Assembly (NCBI GenBank): GCA_916048095.2
Contig: OU696571.1
Location: forward strand, 3,892,501 to 3,956,500
Origin: Sacculina carcini
Lineage: Eukaryota > Arthropoda > Thecostraca > Sacculinidae
Direction: 5' to 3'
Length of the DNA stretch: 64,000 nt
Every line of letters begins with the position of its first letter. The first letter of the stretch is position 1. Below the pieces are notes generated by a model. It was not told where the DNA came from. It did not search any database and was given only the letters and a program-made list of their open reading frames with translations. A program made the position numbers and the translations under genes. Shown here piece after piece: positions 53,206 to 64,000 of the stretch.

Positions 53206-55554
53206 GTTTAGGGGAATTATTTGTCAAATGCCTTTTTAAACAAATCTGCTTGAAAGGTGAGCTCTTCGGCTCTAACGCATGTTCACAATACTGCATATCA
53301 TACAATTAAGACAAGATGACAAATATTCCGATGCTGGGACACAAGTGATGTGGCCGATTTTATTGAACAAAAATTCTCAATTGAACAAATTTGACAGGCC
53401 GCTGGGATAATACTGTTGAATTGTTCTTACTGGCTCTGCGAAAGGTTTTGATGCGCTTTAAAGTCATGCAATCGGTGCTATACATGTATAACTTGAAGAA
53501 ATATGAATTTACGTAAATTTTATTTACGCTGATATTTTCAGGCCTTCCAGCAAATGCTGACAGATAACGCTTTGCTTGGATTTTTTTTTCAGAACAACAT
53601 TATCTTTGCCATGAGATCTTCCATTAGAAGAAGCGCTCTTAACCGGCAATGTTCATACCCCTTGTTGGTGCGAACCTTAAGTTGAAGCGAATATTCTTGT
53701 TTTGTATTTGCTTTATATTCTTCATGAAACACTTAGGACGACATTCAAGACAAATTTAAGCTGTACGAGTGGATGATCAATGAGGAAATATTTTCGTCGT
53801 CTGTATTTGTATACTTTTCATACAGCTATCGAGAATCGAGGAGGTGCGAAAACTGATTGCTGGCTTGAAAACGGTGCGAACAGTGACAAACGTTATGAAC
53901 AACAGCCATATGCTTACGTTTTATCGTTTGCTTTCTGATAGATCCTGTAGGTTTGTACAGTGTCGGTGTTGCTTTGCTGTTTGACATTGATATTTTGTGT
54001 TGCTGAGCAGTTTTGCAGTTGCTGGCTGATGTGTCCAAGATGAAAGCTGGAGCGCCACGATCCACACAACCACTGAAAATGCACGACCATGATTGTTCGG
54101 CCAGAATAACAACGTGAAACACCTGCCGGAAGCCACCTCCTCTCCTGAACATCACCTCTCCTGAGCTCCACCACCACCTCCCGAACACCACCTCTCCTGA
54201 GCCACTCAAATTCCGACCATGAATGTTTGGCGTGTAGTTGCTCATGTTTGGCCAAACCCTCGCATTTTCAAGCAATAACACTAATTAATCGAAAATCGCA
54301 CTGGAAATCAAAGCAAGTAATGCAATGAAAAGTAACAATATTCATTTGCAATATTTGCGCATATGGCTTGATGAAAAATAGCGGATGTTTAATCCTAATG
54401 ACGCATCTAAGATAAGACATGACGGCGTTGGATAATCTCCGCTCTAGAAAACAAAATAGGAAATTGTATGGTATGTATGATCGAATGGCACCAAGATAGG
54501 TCAGGCGAGAACGTGCAGGAATGCACAGAACGCAGCCAGGAGCTTGACCTAGGTCTGCCTCTGTCAGAGCCGCCGCTAATCCCTGCTCACGTGGTCAACA
54601 CTTGCAAGTTGCAGCGTGCATTGACGCATCGACGTCAACGCCCATGTGCAGCGGCTAGCGCTGCACCATCGGCCCTTGCACAGGCGGTGCAAGAACGAAG
54701 ACGATGGGTATATAGAGGAAAAGGCGCTGGTAAGAATATCGGATGGTGGTCTTGTACTAATGTCAAGAGAAGGCCGTAGATCGCGGATATTAAGCCTGTG
54801 GTGTAGTGCGAGCGTGTGTTAGCAATATATGTGTGTGTGTGTGTTTGTGTGTCACTTGAGTTTCTATTCAGTTAACTGGTATGTCTGTGTGCAGCCTCAA
54901 GCCAGGCTTGTCCTGTTTGGTCAACTTGTAATGTTAAGCAAGCTGGTATGTATGTCTGTGTGTGTGCTTGTTTATGTATGACCCAGGTTATTTAAGGTGA
55001 CAAAATATCCGTGTTCAGGTCATTCTGTTGGTATTGTGCGCTCGCTTCATCAATACATATCTGCCGTGTCATTTCAGCAATTTATTGTGGCATAGGACAC
55101 GACAAGCCCATGATTTAATCCAAAATTATGATGTCTGTTTTCCAGGACCGGCTCAATTGTCAGCGCTATTTCAGGGTGAATAAATTTAGTCTGCAAAGGC
55201 TTTATTTATCCAAAAGAACTAGCCTCATTTTAGTATTAATTCTATCAATGCTGATACAAATATGTGCAACAGTTTGATGAAAAACGTAAATCAACACGTA
55301 AATGATATGAAAGGACTGATTTTTCAGCATTGTATGTAGAACAAATAGAGCATTAAAAAATTAAAACCGGAGAAAGGCTCAAAAGTTGGGTGGGCTAATT
55401 GAACCGTGCTTCTAAAAACCTAGTATTTGAGGCCTGAAAAGTGGGTGTGGGCTTACTTGAGTAAAAGTTAAAGGTTAACGATTGAAGGTCTAAGTGGCAG
55501 TTGCTACACGGGAAGCAGTCAAAGATTATGAACACACAGTTGTGTCCCGTGCAG

Positions 55555-55795
55555 CTCGCTGCCACCGCAGAACCGACCCTCTTCACGCTATGGCGCCACA
55601 AGGACGGAAGACGTATTAGATAGGGTCATCTTCCCAGAATGCATGACACAACACATGACTGATATCTGGTACCCATTTACTGCTGGGTGGACAGGTACTG
55701 TTGGATTATAGAGTTTGCCAAGTGAAATTCTCCTCCGCCGGGTTTTGAACCACGGACCTCCTAATTGTGAGTAGGATTTGATTCGGGTTGATCTT
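55555..55795 (-). repeat. tRNA-derived SINE-like copy
   Basis: On the minus strand GTGGTTCAAAACCC (55,740-55,753) resembles a B box, followed by CGGCGGAGGA and AAATGGGTACCAGATATCAG. It corresponds to 17,090-17,320. Confidence 0.55.
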
Positions 55796-56115
55796 TACTT
55801 TGAAGAACAAGGAAAGTTCGCTTAAATGATATAATGTACTGCGCACAGACATTCATATAATGCTAGAACAGTGTCATTATATGACGTAACAAAAACTCGC
55901 ACAAAAATGCATATTATATTGAAACTTTGTCATAAAACACTATAATACATTATTAAAAATGAATATTAAATATTTGTATTGACACATGCAAGTCCATTGT
56001 GTATATGCAATACGAGACAGTTAAAATCAGGCGCAATGTCATACAACTGCATGATATACATATACCATGATATGCCTGCATACTTCCAGCTGGTTTCAGG
56101 TGCGGTTTCAGTACG

Positions 56116-56763
56116 GCAGCAATGGTCTGCGGCAATGGTATATCTTTCAAGGAGAGGATGCACATATCTGGGGGCGTCTTATCCCCAGCCAGTCATTCCA
56201 GTGTTACGTTCAAAAACTGTATTGCTCCGTCGAAAGGGTCGGCAAATCTGATGATGAAACTTTCGAGGAAACATGCCCTGGTTTTCATTGCACCTGGATG
56301 CAGCATTCATTCACGTGAGCCATTGCAGTTTGTCAATTAACAGCAATTGACAATTAAGAATGAATAAAATTTGAAAAAAATCTCCCAATCAATCAGTTTT
56401 GGATTGTTTAGGGCAGTAGCTCCCAGCCTTATTGTGATCGAGTACCACTTGGAAGTCCCGTACAGTCGCCGCGTATCAACTGGTTACAGGGAAATACGGT
56501 TCGGTCAGTTATCACATTATTCACAATATTATCCAAGTAGAACACATGAATAAACTGAAAAAACAACTCAATGCGAGGACTGTATCTGCTTTGTCTCTTC
56601 GGTCTCCTGCTTTGACAATATCGTTTCTTAATCCTAATGACGCATCTAAGATAAGACATGACGACGTTAGGATATTCTCCGCTCTGGAAAACAAAATAAG
56701 AAATTGTATGGTATGTATGATCGAATGGCACCACGATAGGTCAGGCGAGAACGTGCAGGAGTG
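56116..56763. repeat. Composite repeat block, copy 5 (partial)
   Basis: It repeats the start of copy 4 (56,121 matches 52,585), including the left part of the hAT element from 56,414. Relative to copy 4 it has a deletion near 56,590-56,625 and resumes at CTTAATCCTAATGACGC. At 56,763 it is interrupted by an LTR insertion and resumes at 58,505. Confidence 0.75.
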
Positions 56764-58504
56764 CTGTGGCGTGTCATGCATATTTTATTCATTGTATAAA
56801 TGTGTGTATATTTAAGTGTGTATGCGTGCGCGTATGCGTTTATATGTATGTGCCGCACGTGTTTGTATGTTTGTGTGGCATGCCTTCTAGAGTGTTCGGT
56901 GTAGGTTAGGTGACGTGTGTCTGCGTACAACCAGCAAACACGTTTGTTGCATTTGTATACGTGTGCGTATGTGTCTCTATGTATGTGCCGCATGTGTCTG
57001 TATGTTTGTGTGGCATGCGTTCTAGAATATTCCATGTAGGTTAGGTGACGTGTGTGTGCGTGTTAGCTTGCGAAAATAGTTCAGCCAATCACAGTAGCCT
57101 ACGTGCTGGCGTGATCACATAGCTACCAATCGGGTGGTTACATTTGTCTTTTACTATTGCCTGGCCAATTGTGATCCAATGTTCATACGCGGTCGGGTCG
57201 ATGCACACGCACGGCCAAGTTTATTTAAGTCCCGTCGCCTCGGTGCGCGGGCAGTTGGACTGGGACTTTGGCAATAGCTTGACTGAGAGGGCTACTCTCT
57301 GTGTCTCGCTCGCCTTGTGTCAGCTTGACCCGAGCATCGTCCGACACATTGTGTTGTACAACGTGCTCGTTGCGATTGCCGCGCATTGGCCTAGAATATT
57401 ACCTGTATTACTTGTAACGGTGCAGTAGCTGTTTCAGTGGAGGACTCGCTACACCACTGTTACGGAATTCTGTGCCGCGGCCTTCGTGCCGAGGTTTTGC
57501 TGGTCTCCGGCCTTTGATATTTATTGCGCGATTATTATCTGTATTATTTGTAACGTTGCAGTAGCTGTTTCAGTGGAGGACTCGCTACACCGCTGTTACG
57601 GAATTCTGTGCCGCGGCCTTCGTGCCGAGGTTTTGCTCGTCTCCGGCCTTGTGATATTCTTTGTACTATTGTTACTGTGTATTTATAATATATCTGATGT
57701 GCTACACCGCTCTTTGTTATGTGCGCGCTCTGAACGAGCCTCGCGTAACAAGAAAAGCATTAATTCGAGCAATGGAGCATCGTTGATCTAGGTATTTACG
57801 TGACATATAGAGGCTACGTATAATATAGCGACACTTTCGTAAAGTAATTTTAATGTGGAGAGAGAAGCTGAGTGAAGCATCTATATATACACCAAGACTT
57901 TTAACGTGTGGCAGTATTATCAGTTGGTTCACTTGGATGGACCATAGAAGGGGTTTGCAATGGTGTTTATGCATAATTTCATGTAGTACGTTAATTGATT
58001 GATTAACACCCAAACACCTGAAGGCTATAATTCAAACAAACAAGAGACACCCGGACAAATTTGCACAGACGTTCCCGAGAACTCGAGCTAGGCAGCAAAG
58101 CTTGAGCGTAAGAGGAGTAACTGTGTGGAATGAAATAAAAAATGCACTAAACAAAGTAGGACATTGAAGACATTTAAAAAGAAATTCATTGAAGACATGA
58201 ATCAAGATATATCTAAATAAATCAGTGATGCTTCGACGTGTCGAGAGACGATCGACTGATTCAGCAGTTTGCCTATATTGGTTGTAATTATTTTCATCTT
58301 GTTACGATGCCACTGTCTTTTTTGTACGATGTCTCTATTCATTGTAAAGGGCCCACATGAAAAAAGCGCATGCTTATGTCGGTGCCTGTCGCAACGATAG
58401 TGATTCTATGCTGGTGACAAATACATGATATGATATTATAGGATTTTATTAATTTAATATAAATATTATTTTATGTGCCCGCTCTGAACGAGCTTCGCGT
58501 AACA
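56764..58504 (+). mobile_element. Solo LTR (about 1 kb) interrupted by a LINE fragment
   Basis: The insert begins TGTGGCGTGTC and ends CGCGTAACA, with GTGC on both sides (56,760-56,763 and 58,505-58,508). The uninterrupted sequence GCAGGAGTGCCCAGAACGC is present in other copies of the block. The LTR contains two internal duplications of about 135 bp: 56,844/56,980 (GTATGTGCCGCA...AGGTTAGGTGACGTGTG) and 57,397/57,532 (CAGTAGCTGTTTCAGTGGAG). A TATTTAAG box lies near 57,222. A LINE insertion (57,754-58,470) splits off its last 34 bp. Confidence 0.7.
57754..58470. mobile_element. LINE fragment with inverted 5' part
   Basis: 57,754-57,985 on the minus strand encodes RT C-terminal sequence (LPHVKSLGVYIDASLSFSLH). 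From about 58,020 on the plus strand follows the end of such a protein (LSVRGVTVWNEIKNALNK, with a frameshift) and a 3' UTR ending near ATACATGATATGATATT. The opposite orientation of the upstream part is the hallmark of twin-primed LINE insertion. Flanking copies of TATGTGC(G/C)CGCTCTGAAC plus downstream bases (57,720-57,753 and 58,471-58,504) would be a 34-bp target duplication. Confidence 0.7.
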
Positions 58505-58909
58505 GTGCCCAGAACGCAGCCAGGAGCTTGAACTAGGTCTGCCTCTGTCACAGCCGCCGCTAATCCCTGCTCACGTGGTCAACACTTGCAAGTTGCAGCG
58601 TGCATTGACGCATCGACGTCAACGCCCATGTGCAGCGGCTAGCGCTGCACCATCGGCCCTTGCACAGGCGGTGCAAGAACAAAGACGATGGGTATATAGA
58701 GGAAAACGCTCTGGTGAGAATGTCGGCTGGTGGTTCTTGTACTAATGTCAAGAGAAGGCCGTAGATGGCGGTCATTAAGCCCATGATTTAATAAAAAATT
58801 ATGCTGTCTGTTTTCCAGCGCCGGCTCAGAACCAGACGAGAACGTGCAGGAGTGCCCAGAACGCAGCCAGGAGCTTGACCTAGGTCTGCCTCTGTCACAG
58901 CCACCGCTA

Positions 58910-59590
58910 ATCCCTGCCAGGCTGCCAGGCTGCTCGCCAGGCTGCAATATCCGATTTCTGAATTGCTCGAAGGCCAAGTACTTGTCTGTACCAATCGCCT
59001 GATACACTGCGTCCCTCGTGCTCTGCTCACTGTGTCGCTGTTCTGGTGACAACTGGGACCACACACCAAATGCCCCGCCTGCCAGCCGTGTGGGAACAAC
59101 TGACATCATGCAAATGTTCTTAAGCTCGCATATCATTTTCGCGCGCGTCCGCCACTACACTACGTTCCCACTACCGTCGAATTCAGGCACAAGACGAACA
59201 TCAAGGCCGACTGTTTCCATCATTGGTGAACTCGCGGGGAATCTTTCCTCTCGCGTCGTGCTCATGCTGCGTGCAACGAGCGATAACGCGGCCGGTTAGC
59301 TTGGAACAAAACGAAACAGGTGTATATTAAGCCGCAGCAGCAGATGAGACGAACGAAAAATGATATAATGATATAACACAACGTACAACTAACCCAACGC
59401 ACAATAACCTCTCACACCACGCTAACACTCACACACAACTGTCCCAACACACACCACCAGGACAACTGCCCGTTCTCACTGACACAGACACACACGCACA
59501 CACACCCTTGGAGTTGACAGTTGACAGTTGTCGAGTGAGCATTGTTTGCACGTGCCTGTGAGATCAAGTGAACACTGTGTGCATTATCAA
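58910..59590 (-). pseudogene. LTR and gag remnant, second copy
   Basis: The minus frame 59,136 downward reads MICELKNIC...RLAGGAFGVWSQLSPEQRHS...YLAFEQFRNRILQPGE, a gag core fragment that then loses frame. The LTR end (TGGAACAAAACG at 59,302) is one base altered from the partner copy. Confidence 0.7.
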
Positions 59591-59591
59591 A

Positions 59592-60506
59592 ATGGAGCCT
59601 GAAGTATTGAAAGTCATGCTTGAAACACAAATGAATGCCTTTCGAGAGGCGACAAATGTGAAGGTAGAGAATATGAAGTCGAGGACGGACTTTCTCGAAA
59701 GGACAGTGGAAGAACTGAGAAAAAGCTTGGAATTTTCTCAAGCTGAACTTCATGAATTGAAATCTGAAGTGAAAACACTCAAAATTAAAGATGAACAATC
59801 CCGGAAAGACATGAATCTTCTCAAGACAGACAACGAAAAGCTTCAAATGAGGGCAAACTACCAGGAGGATTACAGCAGACGTAAAAATTTGTGTTTTACC
59901 GGGGTGAAAGAGGCCGTCAACGAAACATGGGAGCAAACTGCTTCCACAGTATCTGAAATAGTACAAGGAAAACTGCAGTTGCCGGCATGTGAGTTCAACG
60001 AAGTACGCCGAATAGGTGCGATCAACTCGGCTCGAGGACGGAACATAATTGTCCGCTTCAACAAGTTCAGCGACAGAGAAGCTGTCATGAGAAATGCTCG
60101 GAAACTCAAGGGAAGTGGAATATTTGTGAATGAGGATTTGTGCGCCGCTTCAAATGCCATCAAACAAGCACAAATTCATCAGATGAAACAAGCTCGTTCA
60201 GAGGGAAAAATTGCTTTCTTCAGACAAACTCGTCTCATCATTAAAGAAAGGAGAGACATGCTTTCCTCTGGTGCCCAGCATGCAAGAAACCTGGACGCGC
60301 CAGTGCACATTGACTCCCAGATTCGCCCTTGTGACTCTGGAATGCTGATGTCGGCCGATAAAATTGACACGGCTTCATTGGATGGTGGTGCTGCAGCTGA
60401 CTATGCGGGTGGCGTGGTTGCTGAAGTGAGATCTGCTGATGCAACTTCCGCAGGCTCAAGTGTCAGCGCTGCTCAAAGGAGAGGCAAGGAGTGGAAGAGG
60501 AGGTGA
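59592..60506 (+). CDS. LINE ORF1 protein (coiled coil / RNA-binding)
   Basis: 304 residues from MEPEVLKVMLETQ, uninterrupted. Residues about 25-100 form a coiled coil (ERTVEELRKSLEFSQAELHE), presumably for trimerisation. About 105-215 resemble the RRM/C-terminal domain of L1-type ORF1 (RRIGAINSARGRNIIVRF, FVNEDLCAASNA). The tail is Ala/Gly-rich then basic (RRGKEWKRR). An in-frame ATG 8 codons upstream (59,568) is possible, but MEPEV fits the partner copy. The start of ORF2 lies about 30 nt downstream of the stop. The element it belongs to is otherwise dead. Confidence 0.85.
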   Translation: MEPEVLKVMLETQMNAFREATNVKVENMKSRTDFLERTVEELRKSLEFSQAELHELKSEVKTLKIKDEQSRKDMNLLKTDNEKLQMRANYQEDYSRRKNLCFTGVKEAVNETWEQTASTVSEIVQGKLQLPACEFNEVRRIGAINSARGRNIIVRFNKFSDREAVMRNARKLKGSGIFVNEDLCAASNAIKQAQIHQMKQARSEGKIAFFRQTRLIIKERRDMLSSGAQHARNLDAPVHIDSQIRPCDSGMLMSADKIDTASLDGGAAADYAGGVVAEVRSADATSAGSSVSAAQRRGKEWKRR

Positions 60507-60537
60507 TCGCTTCACCATATACGCCTGTCACATTGTT

Positions 60538-61701
60538 ATGCCTGTCTCATCTATGATGTCCAGTCTATCACTTAGTGGTATAACTGCAAACGAATCACAT
60601 TGTAATTACATGCCATTTGCTTCCACTGACGACGACTCACTACAGAAAGAATTATCAATAGATAAGTTACACAAAACATTGAATTACACGTATAAAGTAC
60701 CGCCAACTAACTCTAATCAATCCAATTTTGACATATTTGATAATGATGTGGAATTAAACGCATTCTATAAGCCTTCATATTCCAGAGATAGTCATCATGC
60801 AGAATATGTGGAACCTAAATATTTAGCTTCTATCAAACTCGATCGATTCACGCTGTGTAATTTTAACATCAAGTCTGCTTCCAAAAATCTACAGAATTTC
60901 ATCGATACAATTGTACACAACTGCTCAAACATTAATGTCATTGGGTTAACTGAGACACGCATGGAACCGCACTTGACACTTCTTTATGAGTTGCCTGATT
61001 ATCACATGTACAATAATTGTAGAAACGTGCACGGCGGTGGAGTGGCCCTGTATGTGTCCAACAATCATCCATCGAATTGTGTAACTCATCTCACAATCTC
61101 GGAAAAGTTCATGGAAACGATTGCTGCTAAAGTGGCTATCGACCAAAAAACAGACATTTTTCTATGTGTTTACAGACCACCCAGTGGGTGTAGGGAACAA
61201 CTTATTGATGCCATGAACGATCTACTACATGAAATTTTCTCAGATAAAAAGTTGGACGGAGTATGCGTGTTCGGGGATTTAAGCCTGAACCTATCGCAGA
61301 GCAACGATAAACATGTAGCTGAATTTACTAACTTAATGTATTCATACTCTTGTTCACCGATGGTGGACCTACCGACTAGAATAACTGATACTTCGGCTAC
61401 GATCCTAGACCACGTGTGGTCAACACTGCTTGAAGAAAACATATGTAATTACATAATCACAACAGATATAACAGACCACTATCCTACACTGTCACACTTT
61501 CAGCTACCAGTTCTTCCTGCTACGCCTGTTCCTATATTGACTAGACTCTTCATACCGGAACATTTAGAGTGTTTCAGGAATCAGCTGGAAAACATCAATT
61601 GGGAATTTGTATATGATGTTGCGTGTCCTAACACCGCTTATAACATGTTTCACAAAAAAAATTCTGAATTATTCCAAATAAATTTTCCGATCGTGAGATA
61701 A
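60538..61701 (+). pseudogene. LINE ORF2 endonuclease part, second copy
   Basis: 387 residues with the same endonuclease landmarks as copy 1: IGLTETRM, VYRPPSG, GDLSLNL (Ser in place of the Asn present in copy 1) and TDITDHYPTL. It ends at TGA-type termination after FPIVR. RT fragments follow in other frames (62,156-62,524), with the same loss of the catalytic core as copy 1. Confidence 0.85.
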
Positions 61702-62524
61702 AATCCACATAGGAAAAAAACTTGACTCCCTATCTTACACCGGCATTGAAACGAGGAGAATCTATCAAGGAAAAACACCGCTTAGAATCGCTCTCAAAAA
61801 TGGTCTATCACATACGGCAACGTTTATAAACGCTACAGAAATAAGTTGACATCAGTGCTGCGACATGCAAAAAATTTGTACTACAAAAATGTTTTGTCTG
61901 ATAGTCAAGGCGACTCCAAAAAGCATTGGAAAGTTATCAATTCATTGATGGGAAGGACTCATGACAAAACTCGTGTCGACATAAGTCTTGATCCTCCGTG
62001 TGACAATGTTCCAGTCATTAAATAATCACTTCATAGGTGAAAATACTGCTAAATGCATGAATGAAGATTTCAAAAAGTACCTGCCGGAACCACCATCGTT
62101 CTCAATGTATTTGGCGCCAACAAGCACAGCGGAAGTGAGATAAGTATTAAAAACATTGAAATCAAATGCTACTGGAATTGACGACATACCTGCCAAGCTT
62201 TTATGTAATGTTGCCGAATTCATATCAGAGCCTCTAACGTACATCATCAATAACTGTCTCACTAAAGGTATATTTCCTGAACAGCTCAAAACAGCCAAAG
62301 TCATCCCAATCCATAAAAGTGGCAACCAAACCTGTATGAGAAATTTTATACCTATCTCTATCTTACCGGCATTCAATAAGGTGTTTGAGAAAATAATATG
62401 TAACCGACTAGTGGAATTTTGGAAAAAAATGATTTCATCACCGATTATCGACATGGATTTAGAGCGAATTACTCGACTGAAACTGCTGTCATGCAATTTT
62501 TGGACTAGGTCTACACCAGTTTAG

Positions 62525-63636
62525 AGAAGAAAACGAACAGATCAATGAAGTTTTCAATTCCTTGATGATCATTCACTTGATGATCAACCTAGCGAGACAA
62601 TCTCAAATCACAGTATAACGAAAACATGTTTTCAACTTCTCATTGTACATATTAAGTCCAATTATATATACATATGTCCAGGCGATGGAAATTTTTACAG
62701 AGGGCCTCTTCGTCGGAGCTTATGTGGAGCTGATGTTTTATCTGCTGGTTTTCAACGTTGTTGGACTTCAGTAGTCAGGAAACGGCAGATGTCTGGCACG
62801 AAAAAAACATTTTTAGATCGATTAATTGAGTGGAAACAATCAGCATGACAGAGTTTGAACATCTGCTTATTTTTTCTTATTTTCTATTTATTTAAATTTA
62901 TTCTTATTTTACTCTCTATTTATTACTATTTAATATTGGTTGTTGTTATTTATTAAATTATATTTTTACTCAGTGTTGGCTGTTGTTGCTTATTGAATCA
63001 TATTTATTGTTGTTGTTGTCTATTGAATCATATTTATTGTTGTTGCTGTTTATGGAATCATATTTATTGTTGTTGTTGTTTATTAGATCATATTTATTGT
63101 TGTTGTTGTTTATTGAATCATTTTTATTGTTGTTGCTGCTTATTGAATCATATTTATTGTTGTTGTTGTTTATTGAATCATATTTATTGGTGTTGTTGTA
63201 TATTGAATCATATTTATTTGTGTTGTTGTTACTTATTGAATCATATTTATATTTATTGTTGGATGTTTCTTATTGAATCATATTTATTGTTCTTGATTGT
63301 TACTTATTACTTATTTATTAATATTTATTCTTATTTATTGATGGCTGTTATTTACTGAGTCACATATTCATTGTTGATTGTTATTATTTATTGAGGAACG
63401 TGGGCGGAGTGACATTATGGATTGTTATCGGATGATGGCTCATTATTTATTGTTATTTATTTATTATTTTCTTTCCAACTCTCTTTCTAGACTTTTTTCT
63501 CTTCGAACTTTCTTTCTCTCTGAATCCTTTGGGCGCTTCCGGTACATGGGGCCACCTTAGGGTGGTAATAGTGCTTGCACTCTTCCCATGCTACTGGATT
63601 TGCCTGTAATTAATAATAATTATAATAATAATATCT
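62525..63636 (+). mobile_element. LINE 3' UTR with minisatellite and tail
   Basis: The 3' UTR core (62,565-62,865), the 30-bp minisatellite (62,985-63,230, Leu/Tyr frames), GAGGAACGTGGGCGGAGTGA, a TC-rich stretch and CATGGGGCCACCTTAGGG lead to the TAATAATAATTATAATAATA tail at about 63,610-63,636. It is collinear with 50,340-51,404. Confidence 0.85.
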
Positions 63637-63801
63637 TAAATTTTTATAATTTTTGTATTTGTATTGTATGTCTGCGTGCAACGAGATTTTTTCCTACTTT
63701 ATGTTTTTTTGTTTGGCACTGGTTGAGCTTACAAACGCGCACACACAAGCACGTGCGCTAAACTGTCGGTCATGATCTGTGCCATGGCCATGATCTGTGG
63801 A
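63637..63801. repeat. Start of block homologous to 18.0-18.5 kb, with a deletion
   Basis: TCTGCGTGCAACGAGATTTT and GGCACTGGTTGAGCTTACA match 51,421 and 51,757, but about 300 bp between them are missing here. Confidence 0.75.
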
Positions 63802-64000
63802 CAGTGGCGGCGCCAGGATTTTTCTAATGGTGGGCTGGGGGGGGGGGGGGGAGTCTAAGAAAAAAGTTGTGGGTGCTTGGCGAAACATGAAGGGCTATAC
63901 TCGAACGCTGACTACATAATATTATAATAAGGGACTGGGGCACACGTTCAGTCCTCGAACTTGAACCTAAATTACAGGACTTCATTTACAGTGGTAAGAA
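63802..64000. mobile_element. MITE with CAGTGGCGGCGCCA ends, third copy, cut by window end
   Basis: It starts ACAGTGGCGGCGCCAGG after TCTGTGGA and includes a long G run (63,836-63,851). The right end lies beyond the window. Confidence 0.75.

Larger units (their letters stand above)
52581..56115. repeat. Composite repeat block, copy 4 (most complete)
   Basis: About 3.5 kb from GCGGCAATGGTATGTCTTTC to TTTCAGTACGGCAGC. At 56,121 the starting sequence recurs, so copies 4 and 5 stand head to tail. Contents in order: an AT-rich segment; a 340-bp hAT element; a 0.6-kb segment; the minus frame at 53,826-54,281; the plus frame 54,468-54,779; (TG)n near 54,830-54,850; the copia target region (about 55,005); and the SINE-like segment (55,555-55,795). 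I cannot assign the unit to a known family. Confidence 0.75.
58505..62865. repeat. Segmental duplication, copy 2 (partner 27,786-32,142)
   Basis: It carries the same composite-repeat end, LTR/gag remnant (58,910-59,590, minus; primer site degenerate at 59,291-59,301) and LINE in the same order. ORF1 is intact here, unlike copy 1. Confidence 0.85.

Noticed and set aside
53826-54281. Recurring minus-strand ORF of about 130-150 residues in three blocks
   Set aside because: Other frames on the same strand are equally open and vary with indels between copies; no recognisable domain.

Overview
The window is eukaryotic and almost certainly animal intergenic DNA. It has long (TG)n tracts, tRNA-derived SINE-like copies, three kinds of non-LTR retrotransposon sequence, Ty1/copia and Ty3/gypsy-like LTR elements, hAT elements and AT-rich Helentron-like repeats. 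I see no bacterial operons, rRNA, canonical tRNA genes or CRISPR. The mixture fits an invertebrate, perhaps aquatic, but I cannot name a lineage. Only one small ORF (9.4-9.7 kb, minus strand) looks like a possible host coding exon; everything else with coding signal is a mobile element.

Layout. 0-4.7 kb: inverted-repeat element, (TG)n arrays, a small hAT MITE. 4.7-6.8 kb: decayed hAT transposon of the GTF2IRD2/ZBED type. 6.8-10.5 kb: mostly unassigned. 10.5-17.65 kb: first copy of a composite repeat that recurs at 26.4, 43.2 and 52.6-56.8 kb. It is interrupted by an intact 4.5-kb copia element (11,390-15,894) and by a head-to-head double-LTR insertion (16,035-16,671). 17.7-19.0 kb: LINE 3' end plus an 8-bp-TSD MITE, a block repeated at 50.3-52.4 and 62.6-64.0 kb. 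19.0-22.96, 24.8-26.3, 32.1-36.96 and 37.25-38.02 kb: Helentron-like arrays carrying many copies of a GC-rich mini-hairpin. 23.0-24.8 kb: broken gypsy-like gag-protease-integrase with its LTR. 27.8-32.14 kb: a segment duplicated at 58.5-62.87 kb, containing an LTR/gag remnant and a dead L2/CR1-like LINE. 37.0-37.25 kb: a long palindrome with hammerhead-like motifs. 39.25-42.1 kb: a recent 5'-truncated RTE-like LINE with an open ORF. 45.1-51.4 kb: a LINE fragment interrupted by a complete gypsy-like element (45,287-50,222) with gag, pol, 573-bp LTRs and a perfect 5-bp TSD. 56.76-58.5 kb: a solo LTR interrupted by a 5'-inverted LINE fragment.

How the parts relate. These are nested insertions in duplicated repeat blocks, not a gene pathway. 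Several target-site duplications can be read directly: CAAAG, CAGGTGAG, GTTTT, GTTTAGGG, TCTGTGGA/T, GTGC. They allow the insertion order to be worked out.

The most unusual signal is in the gypsy-like elements. At four sites in the window the LTR end (ACA) is followed directly by the same 12 nt, AGCTATTTCGGC. This is the reverse complement of the first 12 nt of animal tRNA-Phe as I recall it, and not of any tRNA 3' CCA end. A fifth, duplicated site is degenerate. In the intact element the gag start codon lies inside the LTR, so this putative primer site is translated. The copia element independently has its gag start codon in the LTR and a primer site matching the initiator tRNA-Met anticodon arm.
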